DNA from: Cryptolaemus montrouzieri
Taxonomy: Eukaryota > Arthropoda > Insecta > Coleoptera > Coccinellidae
Assembly: GCA_013387265.2 (NCBI GenBank)
Contig: JABFTP020000062.1
Coordinates: forward strand, 49,068,345-49,132,344
Direction of reading: 5' to 3'
DNA: 64,000 nucleotides
How positions within the stretch are numbered: the stretch's first letter is position 1; every line of letters starts with the position of its first letter. Under the pieces are notes generated by a model that did not search any database, was not told where the DNA came from, and saw only the letters and a program-made list of their open reading frames with translations. Shown piece by piece: positions 38,365 through 49,562 of this stretch. The translations under genes and the position numbers were made by a program.

Positions 38365-40470
38365 TGTGCTGCCACTAAAACAAGAACCTAAACCACCTAG
38401 ATGCATTTGGCACTATAACCGTGCTAATTGGCTGCGTGAATTCTTATCGTGCTTCCCATTCAGTGATGTTTGCTTCTCAGATCCTGACATCAATGTGAAC
38501 ACTGAACCTGTTACAGAAATCATTCATGCAGGAATGGATCTCTGCATCCCTCATTCCATGAAAAGAACAACAGCACAAAAGCCATGGTTCAACAAAGACT
38601 GCGAAAGAGACTCTGCAGCCAAGAGCTGAGCTTACAAGTCATGGAAGATGAATCCAACAGAGGAAACAAGAACAACCTTCGTACAAATACGGAAAGCATG
38701 CAACCTGACAACTGCAAGAACAAAGGCCAATTTCAACGAAGGGGTAACTAATAAACTCCTTGAACAGGTAAGCGTGACTAGATAATTCTGGTCTATGGCG
38801 AAGACTGTCGGTGCCAAATTCTAAAAATCGGCATTTACGCCTCTTGTTAAAGAAGACGGAAGTATAGTTTAGTATCTCTGAAAGAGAAAGCTGATATCTT
38901 TGCTCTCTTGTTCTCAAAGAATTCTGTACTAGATTCATCTAACGCAATACCACCGAACATTCCACCAACAAATTCTTCCATGGCAGATATCAAGTTCAGA
39001 GTGACCGCACTGTGAGACGGGTTCTCGAGCTGCTGAACTGCAAGAAGGCAGTTGGTCTAGACGAAATGCCCTAATCGTCCTGAACTGGCACCCATCCTTA
39101 AAATGTCTGTTTCAAATTTCTTATGAAATCAAGACTTTTCCGAGCAGCTGGAAAAAAGCGAGAATTCAACCGATCCCAAAGAACGGAAAGAAGTCCTTAG
39201 CCCAAAATTACTGCCCTGTTGCACTTCTTCTCATATGTCCTAGATGGAGAAAGTCATAAATGATGAACTCATCAAATATCTTGAAGTGCAGGGAATTATT
39301 AACGACAGTCAGAATGATTTTCGCAGGCAAAAGAAAGGGGAATCTAGTGCAGTAGCCCTCGACATCTCTAAAGCATTCGATAGGGTTTGATATGCAGCCT
39401 TGTTCAATGAACTTGCTGCATATAGGCTTTCCGAGGATATTGCGGGGTTGGGTAAGTAGCTTCCTTTCAAAAAGATCATTACAAGTTGTGGTCGAAGGTA
39501 TAAAATCTGATTGTTGCCAGTTGCAAACAGCAGTATCTTAGGGATCCATTCTTTCGCCTACCTTCTTTCTTTTTCAGATGAAGGATCTTCTGTCATCTAC
39601 AGAAAACAAGATCCTCGGTTTTGCAGACGATTTTACCCTGGTTTCGTCTTTTAGTAGTCTGCGGCCGATTACAGCTGCGGAATCTCATCATTAGAGATGT
39701 TAAGAAATTAATAACTTAAATTCTGACTAACAGTGGATATGTGAATGGGGTCAGTTGAACCTGGTGACCTTCAACACGAGCAAGACTCAAACAACTACGT
39801 TTCCTAGAAACGTCCCCGCTGGAGAACCTCCTCTAATAATGCGAGGCGAACAAATTGCATCCAAAGATTCGATGCACCTTCTCGGAATAACAGTCAACTC
39901 CAATTTCTGCTGGCATGAACATGTATCAGCAGTAGCTAAGTCGGCATCAGCTGAACTTAGTTGTCGTTTCAGAGCCAAGCGATACTCAGCTATTGCTTAT
40001 ATATAAGGCGCAGATTCGACCTGCTTTGGAATATTGTTCCCATGTATGGAGATCCACGGCCAAACATTCGTTGTGGATGTTGGATAGTGTGAAAAAACGG
40101 CTGTGCGCCTCATCATACACCCGGAGATCACCCATCATCTCCAACCGCTGGCTCACAGAAGACAAGTTGCAGACCTTTATCTGTTTTACAGATACTTCCA
40201 CCGAAGTAGCTTCAAGGGGCTGAAAGACCTTGTAACGGGAAAACTCATGTTTTGCCGTAACACTAGGCTGGCAAGGAGTTCTCATCATATGACGATACAT
40301 TTAATGACCCCTCGAACCTCTCTCTAAAAGAGTTCCTTCGTTCACAGGGCTGGTGAGCTGTGGAACTCGCTTCCGTCCAACATCTTCCCAACATCCTACA
40401 ATTTGACCCTCTTCAAGAAGCGAGTGAACAGACACTTCAATTCTTTCCATGCGTCTGCTCATGTGGTGTA
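38365..40470 (+). pseudogene. CR1-like non-LTR retrotransposon ORF2, 5'-truncated and degenerate
   Basis: Begins in the endonuclease-RT linker (RCIWHYNRANWLREFLSCFP, KPWFNKDCERD). It continues through broken frames: FPSSWKKARIQPIPKNGKK (RT), the FDR-type block SLKHSIGF, SILSPTFFLFQMKDLL, and LGFADDFTLVSS, with FADD at the catalytic motif (near 39620). Then come LVTFNTSKTQTT, MHLLGITVNSNFCWHEHV, the IRPALEYCSHVW region and a C-terminal GELWNSLPSN with LFKKRVNRHFNSF, ending about 40470. At least eight stops or frameshifts. No endonuclease. The clade is inferred from the C-terminal pattern and is approximate. Confidence 0.78.
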
Positions 40471-40970
40471 AAAGGTTCCTGGGAAGATCGCATAAGAAAG
40501 AAGCAAATCTTATTATGTCAGGTCCGTGAAGTTAGACCAAATTTTTGGAAAGACTGAACTTCAAATATGCATTTGATGATTAATCGATCAGATATGTTGA
40601 TTAAGCAAAAGATGTTGTCAATCAATGTGCCGATAATGATTTATTCTGAAAACAAAATTCTAGACTAACTTACCAGGGAATTTGAAAACTTGATTAGACT
40701 AATATTTCATCTTTTATCCAATATAACTCCTGGATTACCTAGGATTTCTGTTCGTTATTCCACCTAAAACTAAAATTTCATACCGAAAACAATATTTTTG
40801 ATCATTTCAAGCACCCGTTGAATGAAAGCTCTTTCTACAATGCATGGAAGTAGTAGATAGTTTCTCCACATATATGAAAGTTTTTCCATATGACCATGTC
40901 TACAGGAATCCTTTCATCATTTATAAAAATCGTTTTTGCTTGCATAAAGAAAACTACATCCACAATTTGG
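40471..40970. other. No recognised feature
   Basis: Unassigned. Confidence 0.5.
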
Positions 40971-40979
40971 TACGGGGTA

Positions 40980-42250
40980 TATTACATTACATTACATTCG
41001 TGAGGGTCGATTGGCTTTGCAAGCCTTTCCGAACTGCGACCAAATTGGTCTTTTGTTCGTAACCCTTCTTATTCATTTCCCTGTAGGTCTAGATCCCTTG
41101 CAAAACTCCCTGGGAGCTTTCGCTTTTACTTCGTGCGGCTCTAGTTTGTCGCTACCAAAGTGTATATGTCTTTGACGGACAGTTGCGATGCAACTGCAAA
41201 TAATATGTTTGGCAGTTTCATCGCCCTCTTTACACATTCTGCATGTTGCCGTTTCTGATTTGCCCATTTTATTGAGATGGTATCTCAGTGGGCAGTGTCT
41301 AGTAAGGAGGCCTGTTATGATCCTCTAGTCGTCCCTAGAGAGATCGAGAAGCTGTTTTGTCTTCTTTGGCGAATAGTCAATGAACTTTTTCGCTTGCCTT
41401 TGGCCTGGAATTTTCCTCCAGTATTCTTCTTTGCTAGATTCTTCTCATCGTTCCAGTTCCTGTCGTCTGTGCGGCTTACTTAGACTGCAGAACGGTTCAG
41501 GTCCGATGGGTGGGATTCCAACAGCTAATTTGGCCAGTTCGTCAGCGGCTTCATTTCCTTGTATGCCTTCGTGGCCAGGCACCCACCATAGGAAAAGTTT
41601 GTTCCCCTCAGTAAGTTGCTTCAAGGATTGAAGGCATTCCCAGACAGAGATGCTCCGATAACTGTAAGAGTTTAGAGCTTTTATTACTGCCTGACTGTTA
41701 TTTAAAATGTAAATCTTTGCCCCTTTGAGTTTCCTTCGTAGTCCCTTTAGGCAGCAAAGGTTCACAGCACGTATTTCTGCTTGCATGATTGTGGGAGTAG
41801 TGCCCTGAGGCACTGAGTACTTGGGTCCATATATGCCTGCTCCTGTTCCATCAATCGTTTTTGATCCGTCCGTGTACCAAATGGAGGATTTTTGGCCTAA
41901 TTGATTTATTGTTCTCTTTACGATGGTGCGGTCCACTACCAGGGGTGTGTGAAAATCAAACTTAAGCGGCATTATATCCGATGGTTGTGATAAGATTTCT
42001 GGCGTAACACAGAATCCCCAGGTGTCCCTTCAGATCACCAGGTAATAGTTTTTTGTATCTTGGAGCCTTAATGCCGCTATGAACGCCTCCTTTTTCAATT
42101 TTATATGAAAAGGAGGCAGATTTAATATTACCTCCAGGGCAATAGTCGGTGTGCTTCTCATAGCACATGTTATGCCCAAGCACGCAAGCCGCAGCAGTTT
42201 TTGCAGCTTGTTTTGCGTAGTTATTTCTGATGTTTACGTCCACCATATGA
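40980..42250 (-). mobile_element. 5'-truncated I-like LINE with 9-bp TSD
   Basis: TACGGGGTA at 40971-40979 and 42251-42259 flanks the unit. On the minus strand it ends in an ATGTA-type repeat tail (complement of TACATTACATTACATT near 40984-41000), a normal LINE 3' signature. It carries the RT-RNase H C-terminal part of the polyprotein. Confidence 0.8.
41073..42246 (-). pseudogene. I-like LINE ORF2 end: RNase H and C-terminal zinc region
   Basis: Minus strand from the truncation point. 42246-41962 is the post-RT linker, then a frameshift, then RNase H in 41972-41445: WYTDGSKTIDGTGAGIYG (Asp 1), IMQAEIRAVNL (Glu), ILNNSQAVIKAL (third position is Asn where Asp is expected) and LWWVPGHEGIQGNEAADELA (last acidic site). 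After another break, 41267-41073 holds ATCRMCKEGDETAKHIICSC, a Cys/His cluster. RNase H next to such a cluster is typical of I-group LINEs. The Asp-to-Asn change and frameshifts make it inactive. Confidence 0.83.
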
Positions 42251-42259
42251 TACGGGGTA

Positions 42260-42549
42260 ACCTAGAGGTTTATTGAAAACTAGTTAGTTTGCCGTGAGAC
42301 AAAATGTTATCTCCTCACTTGATTCCAGGATGACATAACGTTCTATGAAAATTAGTTTTCGGATAAGGAAAAGTGTCCATTTCTAATAGAATCGTTTTAC
42401 CTCTTATAAAAAGTTGTTTATTCACCTACCAGATGCGTTCAATCATGAAAAGGTTTTACGTTCCTACTTCAAGTGCACTAAAGAATATTGTTGAGTTTGT
42501 AGATAACGTTAAACTGAACAGATTTCTTGAGGGTGAGAAACAGGTTTGT
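42260..42549. other. No recognised feature
   Basis: Unassigned; starts after the right TSD of the I-like element. Confidence 0.5.
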
Positions 42550-42843
42550 TTGTTTTTCTTCTAACGATGTGCTCGGGAACTTAGCCCATCTACACAGGTG
42601 AACCTACAGGTTATAGTGTATTCCGAACCACTCTCCTAGACCGTGCAATATTAACTGCCACCAGAAGGATTACAAGTTATCTGGTCTTTGGAAGTTTATG
42701 CCCTCTTCAGGCTTTCAAATTCAGCCCTTTCTTGTTCAAGAACAACATCCAACAACTTGAACCCGGATTCGAACTAAGCATCTCGGTTAAGCATACTTCT
42801 ACATACTTGCTCACTAACCGTGCAGCGACCGTGGCGGTTTTTC
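42550..42843 (-). mobile_element. tRNA-derived SINE (copy 2), sharing its body with SINE copy 1
   Basis: On the minus strand the head has an A box (GGTTAGTGAGCAAG, 42807-42820) and a B box (GTTCGAATCCGGGT, 42761-42774). The body 42601-42684 matches SINE copy 1: CCAGATAACTTGTAATCCT, GTGGCAGTTA, GCACGGTCTAG, GAGTGGTTCGGA and CTGTAGGT. The tail ends AGAAAAACAAAC. The heads of the two SINEs differ. A TSD is uncertain (TGTTTCT on both sides). Confidence 0.78.
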
Positions 42844-42956
42844 AGAAACATGTGTCGCATTCTTCTTTCGTCACTTTAGTAAGAATTGCTATCGCTGTCC
42901 CACTAGTCAACGCTACCCATCAATCGAGTGCAGCGCTGACTGTCAGCAATACACAT

Positions 42957-44300
42957 AACCAAATTCATATGGAATCACTCGATGTTAAACATTATTGATT
43001 GTTTTTAACCATAAATCTTTGACTACTTGTGAAGAATGAAATGTTTTGTTGTAAAAAAACTGGATAGTAAAAAATGTTGAATTGTCACCACATTTTCAGG
43101 ATATTGTACTCAGTCGTCATTGAGATGTCGAGCTGTGAATTTCAAAATTCAAAAAAGCCTATAATCATAATTGAAACTGCCTTACGTTGGATTGTCCGAT
43201 GTGCAGAGGAGTCGAATAATTGCTCTCGTTGAAGAAGGGCACAGAGTGCCACAGAGGGATAACACAAGGGGTGATTTCGAAATTCTACGCCCGATGCATG
43301 GAGCTGCAATGCAAAATAGGCCTAGAAGAAGTCGTAGTAGGATCACTATTCAAGAATAAGACCACCAAGTTGGACGGAAAGACCCTAGTGCGTAGCACCC
43401 CATACTCCAAAGGCAATTTCTGGAAGCAACAGGCATCAGTGTATCTATCTAAAGGATACGTCAAAGACTTCGTTCAAGGGTTTTATACTTAATAGATTCA
43501 GAGCTAACCAGACAACAAAAATTAACAGACTTAAATGGTGTATCGAGCACCAAAATTGGAATATTGAGAATTGGCAAAATGTTCTTTTTCGGATGGAACC
43601 AGAATTGGTGGTCGATCAGATAACCACCGGATTAGGATTTTAAGGGGTCGTGGAAGACAAGCTAGACTCCGAGCAGCAAAACAAATTCCGAAATACCAAG
43701 GGGGTAATGTGATGTTTTGGGGTGGCATTATGCTGGGAGGCAAAACAGATTTAATTTCGTTTCCTGCGAGTGTAACGACTAGAAATTAAGTGGACCTAAA
43801 GCTGAAGCCTATAGTGAAATTTTGGCGATGTGGCCACGGTGGGAATTCCACTTTTATGAGAAAAAATGATCCTCTGCATATCAGCAACCTCGCGCGACAT
43901 TATCTTGAAACAGGGGGAATCGCTATTTTGAATTGGCCAGCTTGCTCTGCAGACCCAAATCCTATTGAACATTTGTGGGATAATCTGAAAAGGATAATTA
44001 GAACGCGCCAGGATAATCGAGGAATCCCACAACAGCTCGTCAAAGTCGCCACAGAAGAGTGGCAGAATATCACCCCAAAAGAGATCGAAGACCTAATCTA
44101 AAGCGTGCCTAGACGGATTCAGGCTTGCATCAGGGCAAGAGGAGGTAATACAAGCTACTTGAGTCGAGAAAAAATACCTACTCCTTGAGAAATCCATTTT
44201 CAAGTTTTTTACTGCATGCGGAAAGAGTCTCTTATTTTCGTTCATTTTGTTCTTAACTAAAATCAACCCTAATTTATTTCTTTTTTCAATTGAAATATCT
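42957..44300 (+). mobile_element. Tc1-like transposon, copy 1
   Basis: Homologous along its length, inverted, to 55230-56455. The shared left edge starts at ACCAAATTCATATGGAATCA and the shared right edge ends near TTCAATTGAAATATCTC. The transposase lies at 43171-44188. I could not define the inverted repeats at the right end. Confidence 0.75.
43171..44188 (+). pseudogene. Tc1-like transposase (DD34E family), copy 1, inactive
   Basis: Helix-turn-helix at 43171-43330 (LSDVQRSRIIALVEEGH, broken by a frameshift), then PYSKGNFWKQQASVY. The catalytic region has VLFSDGTRIGGRSDNH (first Asp, near 43585), GGNVMFWGGIM, a second site FMRKNDPLH, and CSADPNPIEHLWDNLKR (Glu). In copy 2 the second site reads MKDNAPPH; here the Asp position is Lys, so the DDE triad is incomplete. 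The C-terminus reads CIRARGGNTSYLSREK, then stop. Several stops and frameshifts. Confidence 0.85.
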
Positions 44301-45560
44301 CAAAGAAATCACAGGCTTTCTTCAAAAAGAGAACATGAGTGAAATACCTAAAGATACAACCACAGACATCCAAAAGATATTAAGAAGAGCTCTAAAAAAA
44401 TTTCACCGAAAAAACTAGCATAACCAGTCAATTATTTTATAGATATGAATCCTGGACCTCCAAAACTTTACAGTCTTATAAAAATTCACAAAGGCAATGC
44501 CCAAATTGTCAAGTAGTGTCATTCATGAACAACCCAACATATAAATTGGCAAAAGAATTGAATCGTGTATTCAAAAATTCAACAAATTGCACACCTAAAT
44601 ATAAAATAAAGAACTCGATTCAATTAACACAAGCATTGAAATAGGATCAAACCCCGATCAAATCATATTTAATCAGTTTGCAAAATCTATGAACAACCTC
44701 AGGGTCTACCGATGGGATCACCATTGAGCCCTTTATACAACATTTTCATGGCGTATATTGAGGAAATCTTATTCAATTCATCCAAATCAAAATTAGTATA
44801 TTTTTGGTATAGATATGTAGACGATGTAGACAAATAGCATGTTTCAAAGGAACCGCCAGACAACTAGATCAATTTTAAGCTTACCTCAATAGCATTCATC
44901 CCAAAATTAAATTCAACATAGAGAGAGAATTCGATAATCAGATTCACTTTTTAGACCTAACAATCACTCATCAAATTAACACACAGAGTTTTGATATATA
45001 TATTGAAAACCCACCTTCACTGATATTTGCATGCCTTATGAGTCAACACACCCAAAATCAAGGAGGTGTCAACTAATAAAGAAACAGCTGAGATTATCCC
45101 TCAAATATAATTAACGGAATGATCAGAAAAAACAAATACAATTAGCTTTATAATATTCACCCACGTATAGAATCAACTAATACAGATAAATATATTTCTT
45201 CAATACATATTGGCCATATCAGCAAAATCAGTAGCTTTCAAGATCCACATGAAAGTCACCCAGGAATGTTTTAATAGTAAAGATGAAACTGATAAATTTG
45301 ACAATACTGGTTATCCTGCATGGATTTTGAAGGCGTCTCTATATGTGTGAGTAGTCTTTTATTCAAAACTTGAAACAAAGAGCATCAACCAAAGAACTGA
45401 CAAATCTACTTTCGCTTCACATTGTTTCGAAAATGGCCATTATTTTCCACCCATAGATCAACTTCAAATTATTCACGTAATACCTATGGAACGAGAGTTA
45501 GATTTCTTGGAATCCATCGAAATTTTCAAATTGCAACAAATCCTCTATAGACATAATCTT
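44301..45560 (+). pseudogene. Penelope-like element (PLE-4), degenerate RT and GIY-YIG
   Basis: Plus-strand order: a linker, then NPGPPKLYSLIKIHKGNAQI (RT finger), QGLPMGSPLSPLYNIFMAYI (motif 4 region, near 44705) and FWYRYVDDV (catalytic YVDD, near 44805). Then an IKFTLE-type stretch (45300-45560 region: DKSTFASHCFENGHYF and MERELDFLESIEIFKLQ), the end of the GIY-YIG domain. Many stops. No hammerhead-like motif was found at its 3' end. It adjoins a Tc1 element on its left. Confidence 0.78.
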
Positions 45561-46154
45561 CTGTAAAACCAGTATGGCCAGCTTATTCGTCCCCTGTTCG
45601 AACCGAAATAATGTCCGAAACACTTTTTATGATAGAAAAATATTGTCACAAACTCAAACCGTTTCCAAATGGTTGGAAATGTTAGTTTTCTCCAAAATGT
45701 TCTGATACTTTTTTTTCTCGGAAAATACGTTTAATCGTTTAAAGTGATATTTTTCTCGCAGACGATACTCAAATTTCGATAAATGCTCCTGAAGAAATGG
45801 AAATATGGGTTTACCATTCGAAAAGTCCAAGTGAAGGTTAACCGGTATTTCCGGAAGGGACAGACCTATTAAAATGTTTCAGGCTGTTTGAATATTATTC
45901 AAAATCTAATTCCGTTTCTGTTTCATTGAAATCGATCAACAAGGATAGGAACTATAACCTCCGGTTTTTCACGGAACAGCAGATATATTTCATTCAAACA
46001 ATCTATGCACAGTCCGTATACGTTATATTGCATGACCTTAGATAATCATTAAGTTGGAGAAAGAGAAAAAACATATTCGCTAGGAAAGGATTCTTCAAAA
46101 TGAAGAAGTAGAATTTTAGTTTTGATTCATGTTATTCAAAGTTCTTAGAAATCA
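45561..46154. other. Unassigned, containing a dispersed repeat at 45705-45895
   Basis: 45705-45895 is the inverse partner of 15883-16070 (CCATTCGAAAAGTCCAAGTG, CCGGTATTTCCGG, AGACCTATTAAAATG). No genes. Confidence 0.5.
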
Positions 46155-46156
46155 TA

Positions 46157-47709
46157 CACTCCCCACAAAAATTATCGCATCACCCCACTTTTACAACAAT
46201 ACTATATAAACTTTTAGGTTGGTCATTCGATAGTCCCTTGGTAACTTTCAGAAGTGTAAAATAAGAAGATATCATTCAAAAGAGACGAGTTCATGATGGA
46301 AAATATCAACAATTTTCGAGTTAGTGAAAATTAAAAAATTCTAACATCTTCAAACATTCGCGAAGAGAACAATCAACTAGCATCGAATGGTTACTAATCA
46401 TTTCCAAAATCGAGTGTTTCCTCCCCGGGCCCTAATTACTGCCAGTATACGTCTCGGAAGCCTCTCAAATTTTTGGATGTACTCTTCAGTCACTGAGTTC
46501 CAAATTTCAGAAAGCAGATTTTCTAGTTGTTGGAGTGTTCTACAAGGCATCCTACGTTGCTGAAGTTGCCACCCCATGTTGTCCCAAACATGTTCTATGG
46601 GATTCAAGTCGGGACTTCTGGCTGGCCATCTTAAAATATTAATTTCGGCATTTTGCAGAAATGCTGTAACTACTCTAGCTGCATGAGGCCGAGCATTATC
46701 ATGCATATAAATATAAAAAGTGTTTTCGCCAATCAATGGGCCAAAGGGTACAACATGGGATTCAAGGATATCTGCGATGTATCTGGCCGCTGTCATTTTT
46801 CCATTATTCACTAGGAGTAACTCAGTTCGACCATGGAAAGAAATGCCTTCCCACACTATCACTGAGCCCCCTCCAAAGTTTTCGGTTTGTCGGATATTGC
46901 ATTGATGATACAGTTCCCCAGGTCGTCTGTATATAGGCATGCGTCTATCATTTGATACTAGACAGAACCTGGATCCGTCGGAAAGGAGAACAGTCGACCA
47001 TTGTGGAATACCCTAATTTGCATGTTCCTTCGCAAACTGAAGTCTTGCAACTCGATGCTCTTTGGTGAGACGCGGGTCCGTAGAAGCCACCCTTGGTCTG
47101 ATATCGTCTACTCTGAGCCTGTTCCTAACAGTTTTCAAACTGCAAGTTCATTTTGTAGCATTCTAGCCGTACAGTGCCGAACTCTTAGTAAAGTTAAACG
47201 ATGTCAACCATCATCAACTGGTGTTGTTATCCAATTTCTTCCCTGTCCGGCCCTTCTTTCATATTCTCCTGTTTCGTGGTACCAAATAATTGCTTTTGAA
47301 ATAGTGCTTTAGTTAACATTCAACAAGTTAGCCACGTAACGTTGGCTTCGCCCCTCCTCTGGAAGTGTTACAATTCTTACCATTTCATGATCACTCAAAT
47401 AACGTCCAGGACGTCCATCAGCCATAACAATAAATTCAAAGATTCAAAAATCAACAAGAAACACTGAAAACTTGCATTAATTAAGCGCGAAAACTGAAGA
47501 AAAATTTAATGAATACTGATAGTCAAATAAACTCATTCTTGTTTCAGACGTGTTTGAGATCATATGGAAACAAATGTTACTACATAGATAAGATTTTTTC
47601 CCCTCATATGTCCAAAAAAATATGTTGCCAGAGGAACTGCGATCGAGCTGCTTAATCGATCGTGAAATTCAGAATACCAGGCGATGCGTCAATTTTTGTA
47701 GTGTGTGCA
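46157..47709 (-). mobile_element. Tc1-like transposon of a second family, with TIRs
   Basis: TA-flanked. The left tip is CACTCCCCACAAAAATTATC and the complement of the right tip is TGCACACACTACAAAAATTG, both continuing into CGCATC. The transposase is on the minus strand. About 1.55 kb, the normal size for Tc1 elements. Confidence 0.82.
46398..47425 (-). pseudogene. Tc1-like DD34E transposase, nearly intact C-terminal half
   Basis: Start at ATG 47425 (MADGRPGRYLSDHEMVRI, helix-turn-helix). The N-terminal half has a stop and frameshifts (near 47310, 47215 and 47016). From about 47010 the frame is open to 46398. The first Asp is in LLSDGSRF. FGGGSVIVWEGISFHGR follows, then YMHDNARPHAARV (second Asp) and SPDLNPIEHVWDNM (Glu), with 34 residues between Asp and Glu. 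The C-terminus ends RARGGNTRFWK. The full DDE triad is retained. About 342 codons, the usual Tc1 length. Confidence 0.87.
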
Positions 47710-48180
47710 TATTTAAGAAACATCGTTCATCATCAAGTAAACAAATAACAAACCTATATCGTAGAAATAGCGGATGCTTCAAAAAAAATGACTAATGCAG
47801 AAATCCATTGAACTTATAGACAAGTTTCATATGAATGAAAATCAATTCGAAACGAACATCGTCAATAACTTCCGCAGAAACACCCGGTTGCGAAGTATAG
47901 ACGTGTTTTGTGATCGCTACGTGCCAATATATTTTTGTTCGATATTCGATACTTTCGCGGGTGATTCAAGTGGTTCATGGAATGTGCATTTTTGTGAATG
48001 TGAGTTTCTGAGAACATATCATGTCGAATCTGAAAATCATACTTAATTGAATAATTGGACCATAATTGCACTCAAGATATTATTGTTGATTATTGTTCAT
48101 CTATACTCTATACGCATGAGCCTGATGTCAATCCACCTGACGATAACAAGACAGCTGAATAATAATTAAACAAACAAAAC
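47710..48180. other. No recognised feature
   Basis: Short frames only, including one at 47795-48046 without motifs. Confidence 0.5.
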
Positions 48181-48504
48181 AATTTAGTCAGTAGCTCTCC
48201 TCACACACCAGGTGTACATCTGTTTAGGAGAAATACGATTTTTCATACGAGTAATTCCTTTCATTCACGTTTCTCCTTTGTTTATCAATATTTGTACCGT
48301 GGCCCTCCACTTTCTGTGTGCAAGTCTTTCATACAGGCACATGAAAGTGAAGAACTGTTTACTGTTCATTCCTACTCCTATCCTTATTTTTCTTTTCACA
48401 ACGAATCGTTGATTACTCAATTGAATCTTTGCAATTGAGTTTTGAAATCAAATATACACATATATTCAGAGGAGAGCAAGTGAACGGAGACGAAAAGGCT
48501 AAAT

Positions 48505-49533
48505 ATGCCGAAAACTTGTCCTATGTGCTCGAAACCCCTGCTTGATAAGGATGTGTCGCTTTCCTGTAACTTTTGTAGGACTTCTTTTCATGCGAGCTGC
48601 GTAGACTACACACCTTCTGATATTGAATTTATGAAGGATAACAGCGGTACGTTTACTTGCGCTAAATGTCTCACGCGATCTAATCTGAGGAGTTATTCAA
48701 CTGCGTCGAATACTTCTGAACAGTTTCCTTCTACGGTGTCACCTCAGGATGAGCCTATGTCAGTTAGGCATTTTTCGCAACTAATGACCAAAATGTCGGC
48801 GATGGCCGATAGCCTCGCGTCAATAACTGTTCACCAGCGTGATCTCTCTGCTGATATCGTGGAGATCAAAACTACTCAATCCAAGCTAGTAGATGAAATA
48901 TTTGGTTGTCGTGCACTCCTGGAGGAACACTCTACAACACTCACGGAGCATCGTGTTAAGATTGACCAGCACAACGATACGTTACAACTCCTGGAAACTC
49001 AGCATAATGCCCTATCTACTGAGATGACTTCTCTCGGTTCCGAGATAAACTCCATCCAAGAAATGATACACTTCAATAGCTCATCTGACATTGTCCCCTC
49101 ATCTGAAATTATCGAAAGAGTGAAAAGGTCATATAACATAGTGGTCAGGGGTGCATCAGATATTGATTCATCACGTTCCACAGAGATATCTAAGATAATT
49201 GCTCACATCGACCCTGGTGCGGAAAAACAAATCGTGGATATGGTTCGTCTATGGTCAGGTAATAGGATTATATGGAAAGTAACATTCAGTACTTCAAGTG
49301 CAGTATCGAAGATATTACGCAACAGAAAAACGCTACTCGGAAACACTGCTTACAAAAACGTAAGAATTTCGGATGACCTAACTCAACTTCAGTATGAAGA
49401 CCTCAAGAAGCTTCGCGTTGAATTGAAGAGAAGACAGGATGCAGGTGAAACTCACTTAACCATAAAGTATATAAAAGAAATACCAACCATTGTATCATCC
49501 GAAACTATTCCAAAAAACTCCCAACTTCAGTAA
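48505..49533 (+). CDS. ORF1 protein of a CR1-group LINE, with PHD-like zinc finger and coiled coil
   Basis: 342 codons, intact from ATG 48505 to TAA 49533. Residues 4-54 form a PHD-like finger: CPMCSKPLLDKDVSLSC, CRTSFHASC, FTCAKC. Residues ~90-195 look like a coiled coil (heptad-like runs of Leu/Ile with Glu/Gln, e.g. VEIKTTQSKLVDEIF). Residues ~215-330 resemble the RRM-like plus C-terminal part of LINE ORF1 proteins (YNIVVRGASDI, RISDDLTQLQYEDLKKLR). ORF1 proteins bind element RNA and form ribonucleoprotein particles. ORF2 follows within 30 bp; its frame is open across the ORF1 stop, so it may be reached by reinitiation. Confidence 0.85.
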   Translation: MPKTCPMCSKPLLDKDVSLSCNFCRTSFHASCVDYTPSDIEFMKDNSGTFTCAKCLTRSNLRSYSTASNTSEQFPSTVSPQDEPMSVRHFSQLMTKMSAMADSLASITVHQRDLSADIVEIKTTQSKLVDEIFGCRALLEEHSTTLTEHRVKIDQHNDTLQLLETQHNALSTEMTSLGSEINSIQEMIHFNSSSDIVPSSEIIERVKRSYNIVVRGASDIDSSRSTEISKIIAHIDPGAEKQIVDMVRLWSGNRIIWKVTFSTSSAVSKILRNRKTLLGNTAYKNVRISDDLTQLQYEDLKKLRVELKRRQDAGETHLTIKYIKEIPTIVSSETIPKNSQLQ

Positions 49534-49562
49534 GGGAATGGTTCTTTCTGTATACAAATGCC

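Noticed and set aside
44301..45560. A hammerhead-like motif at the end of PLE-4
   Set aside because: I looked for CTGANGA and GAAAC near its 3' end and found no arrangement with pairing stems.
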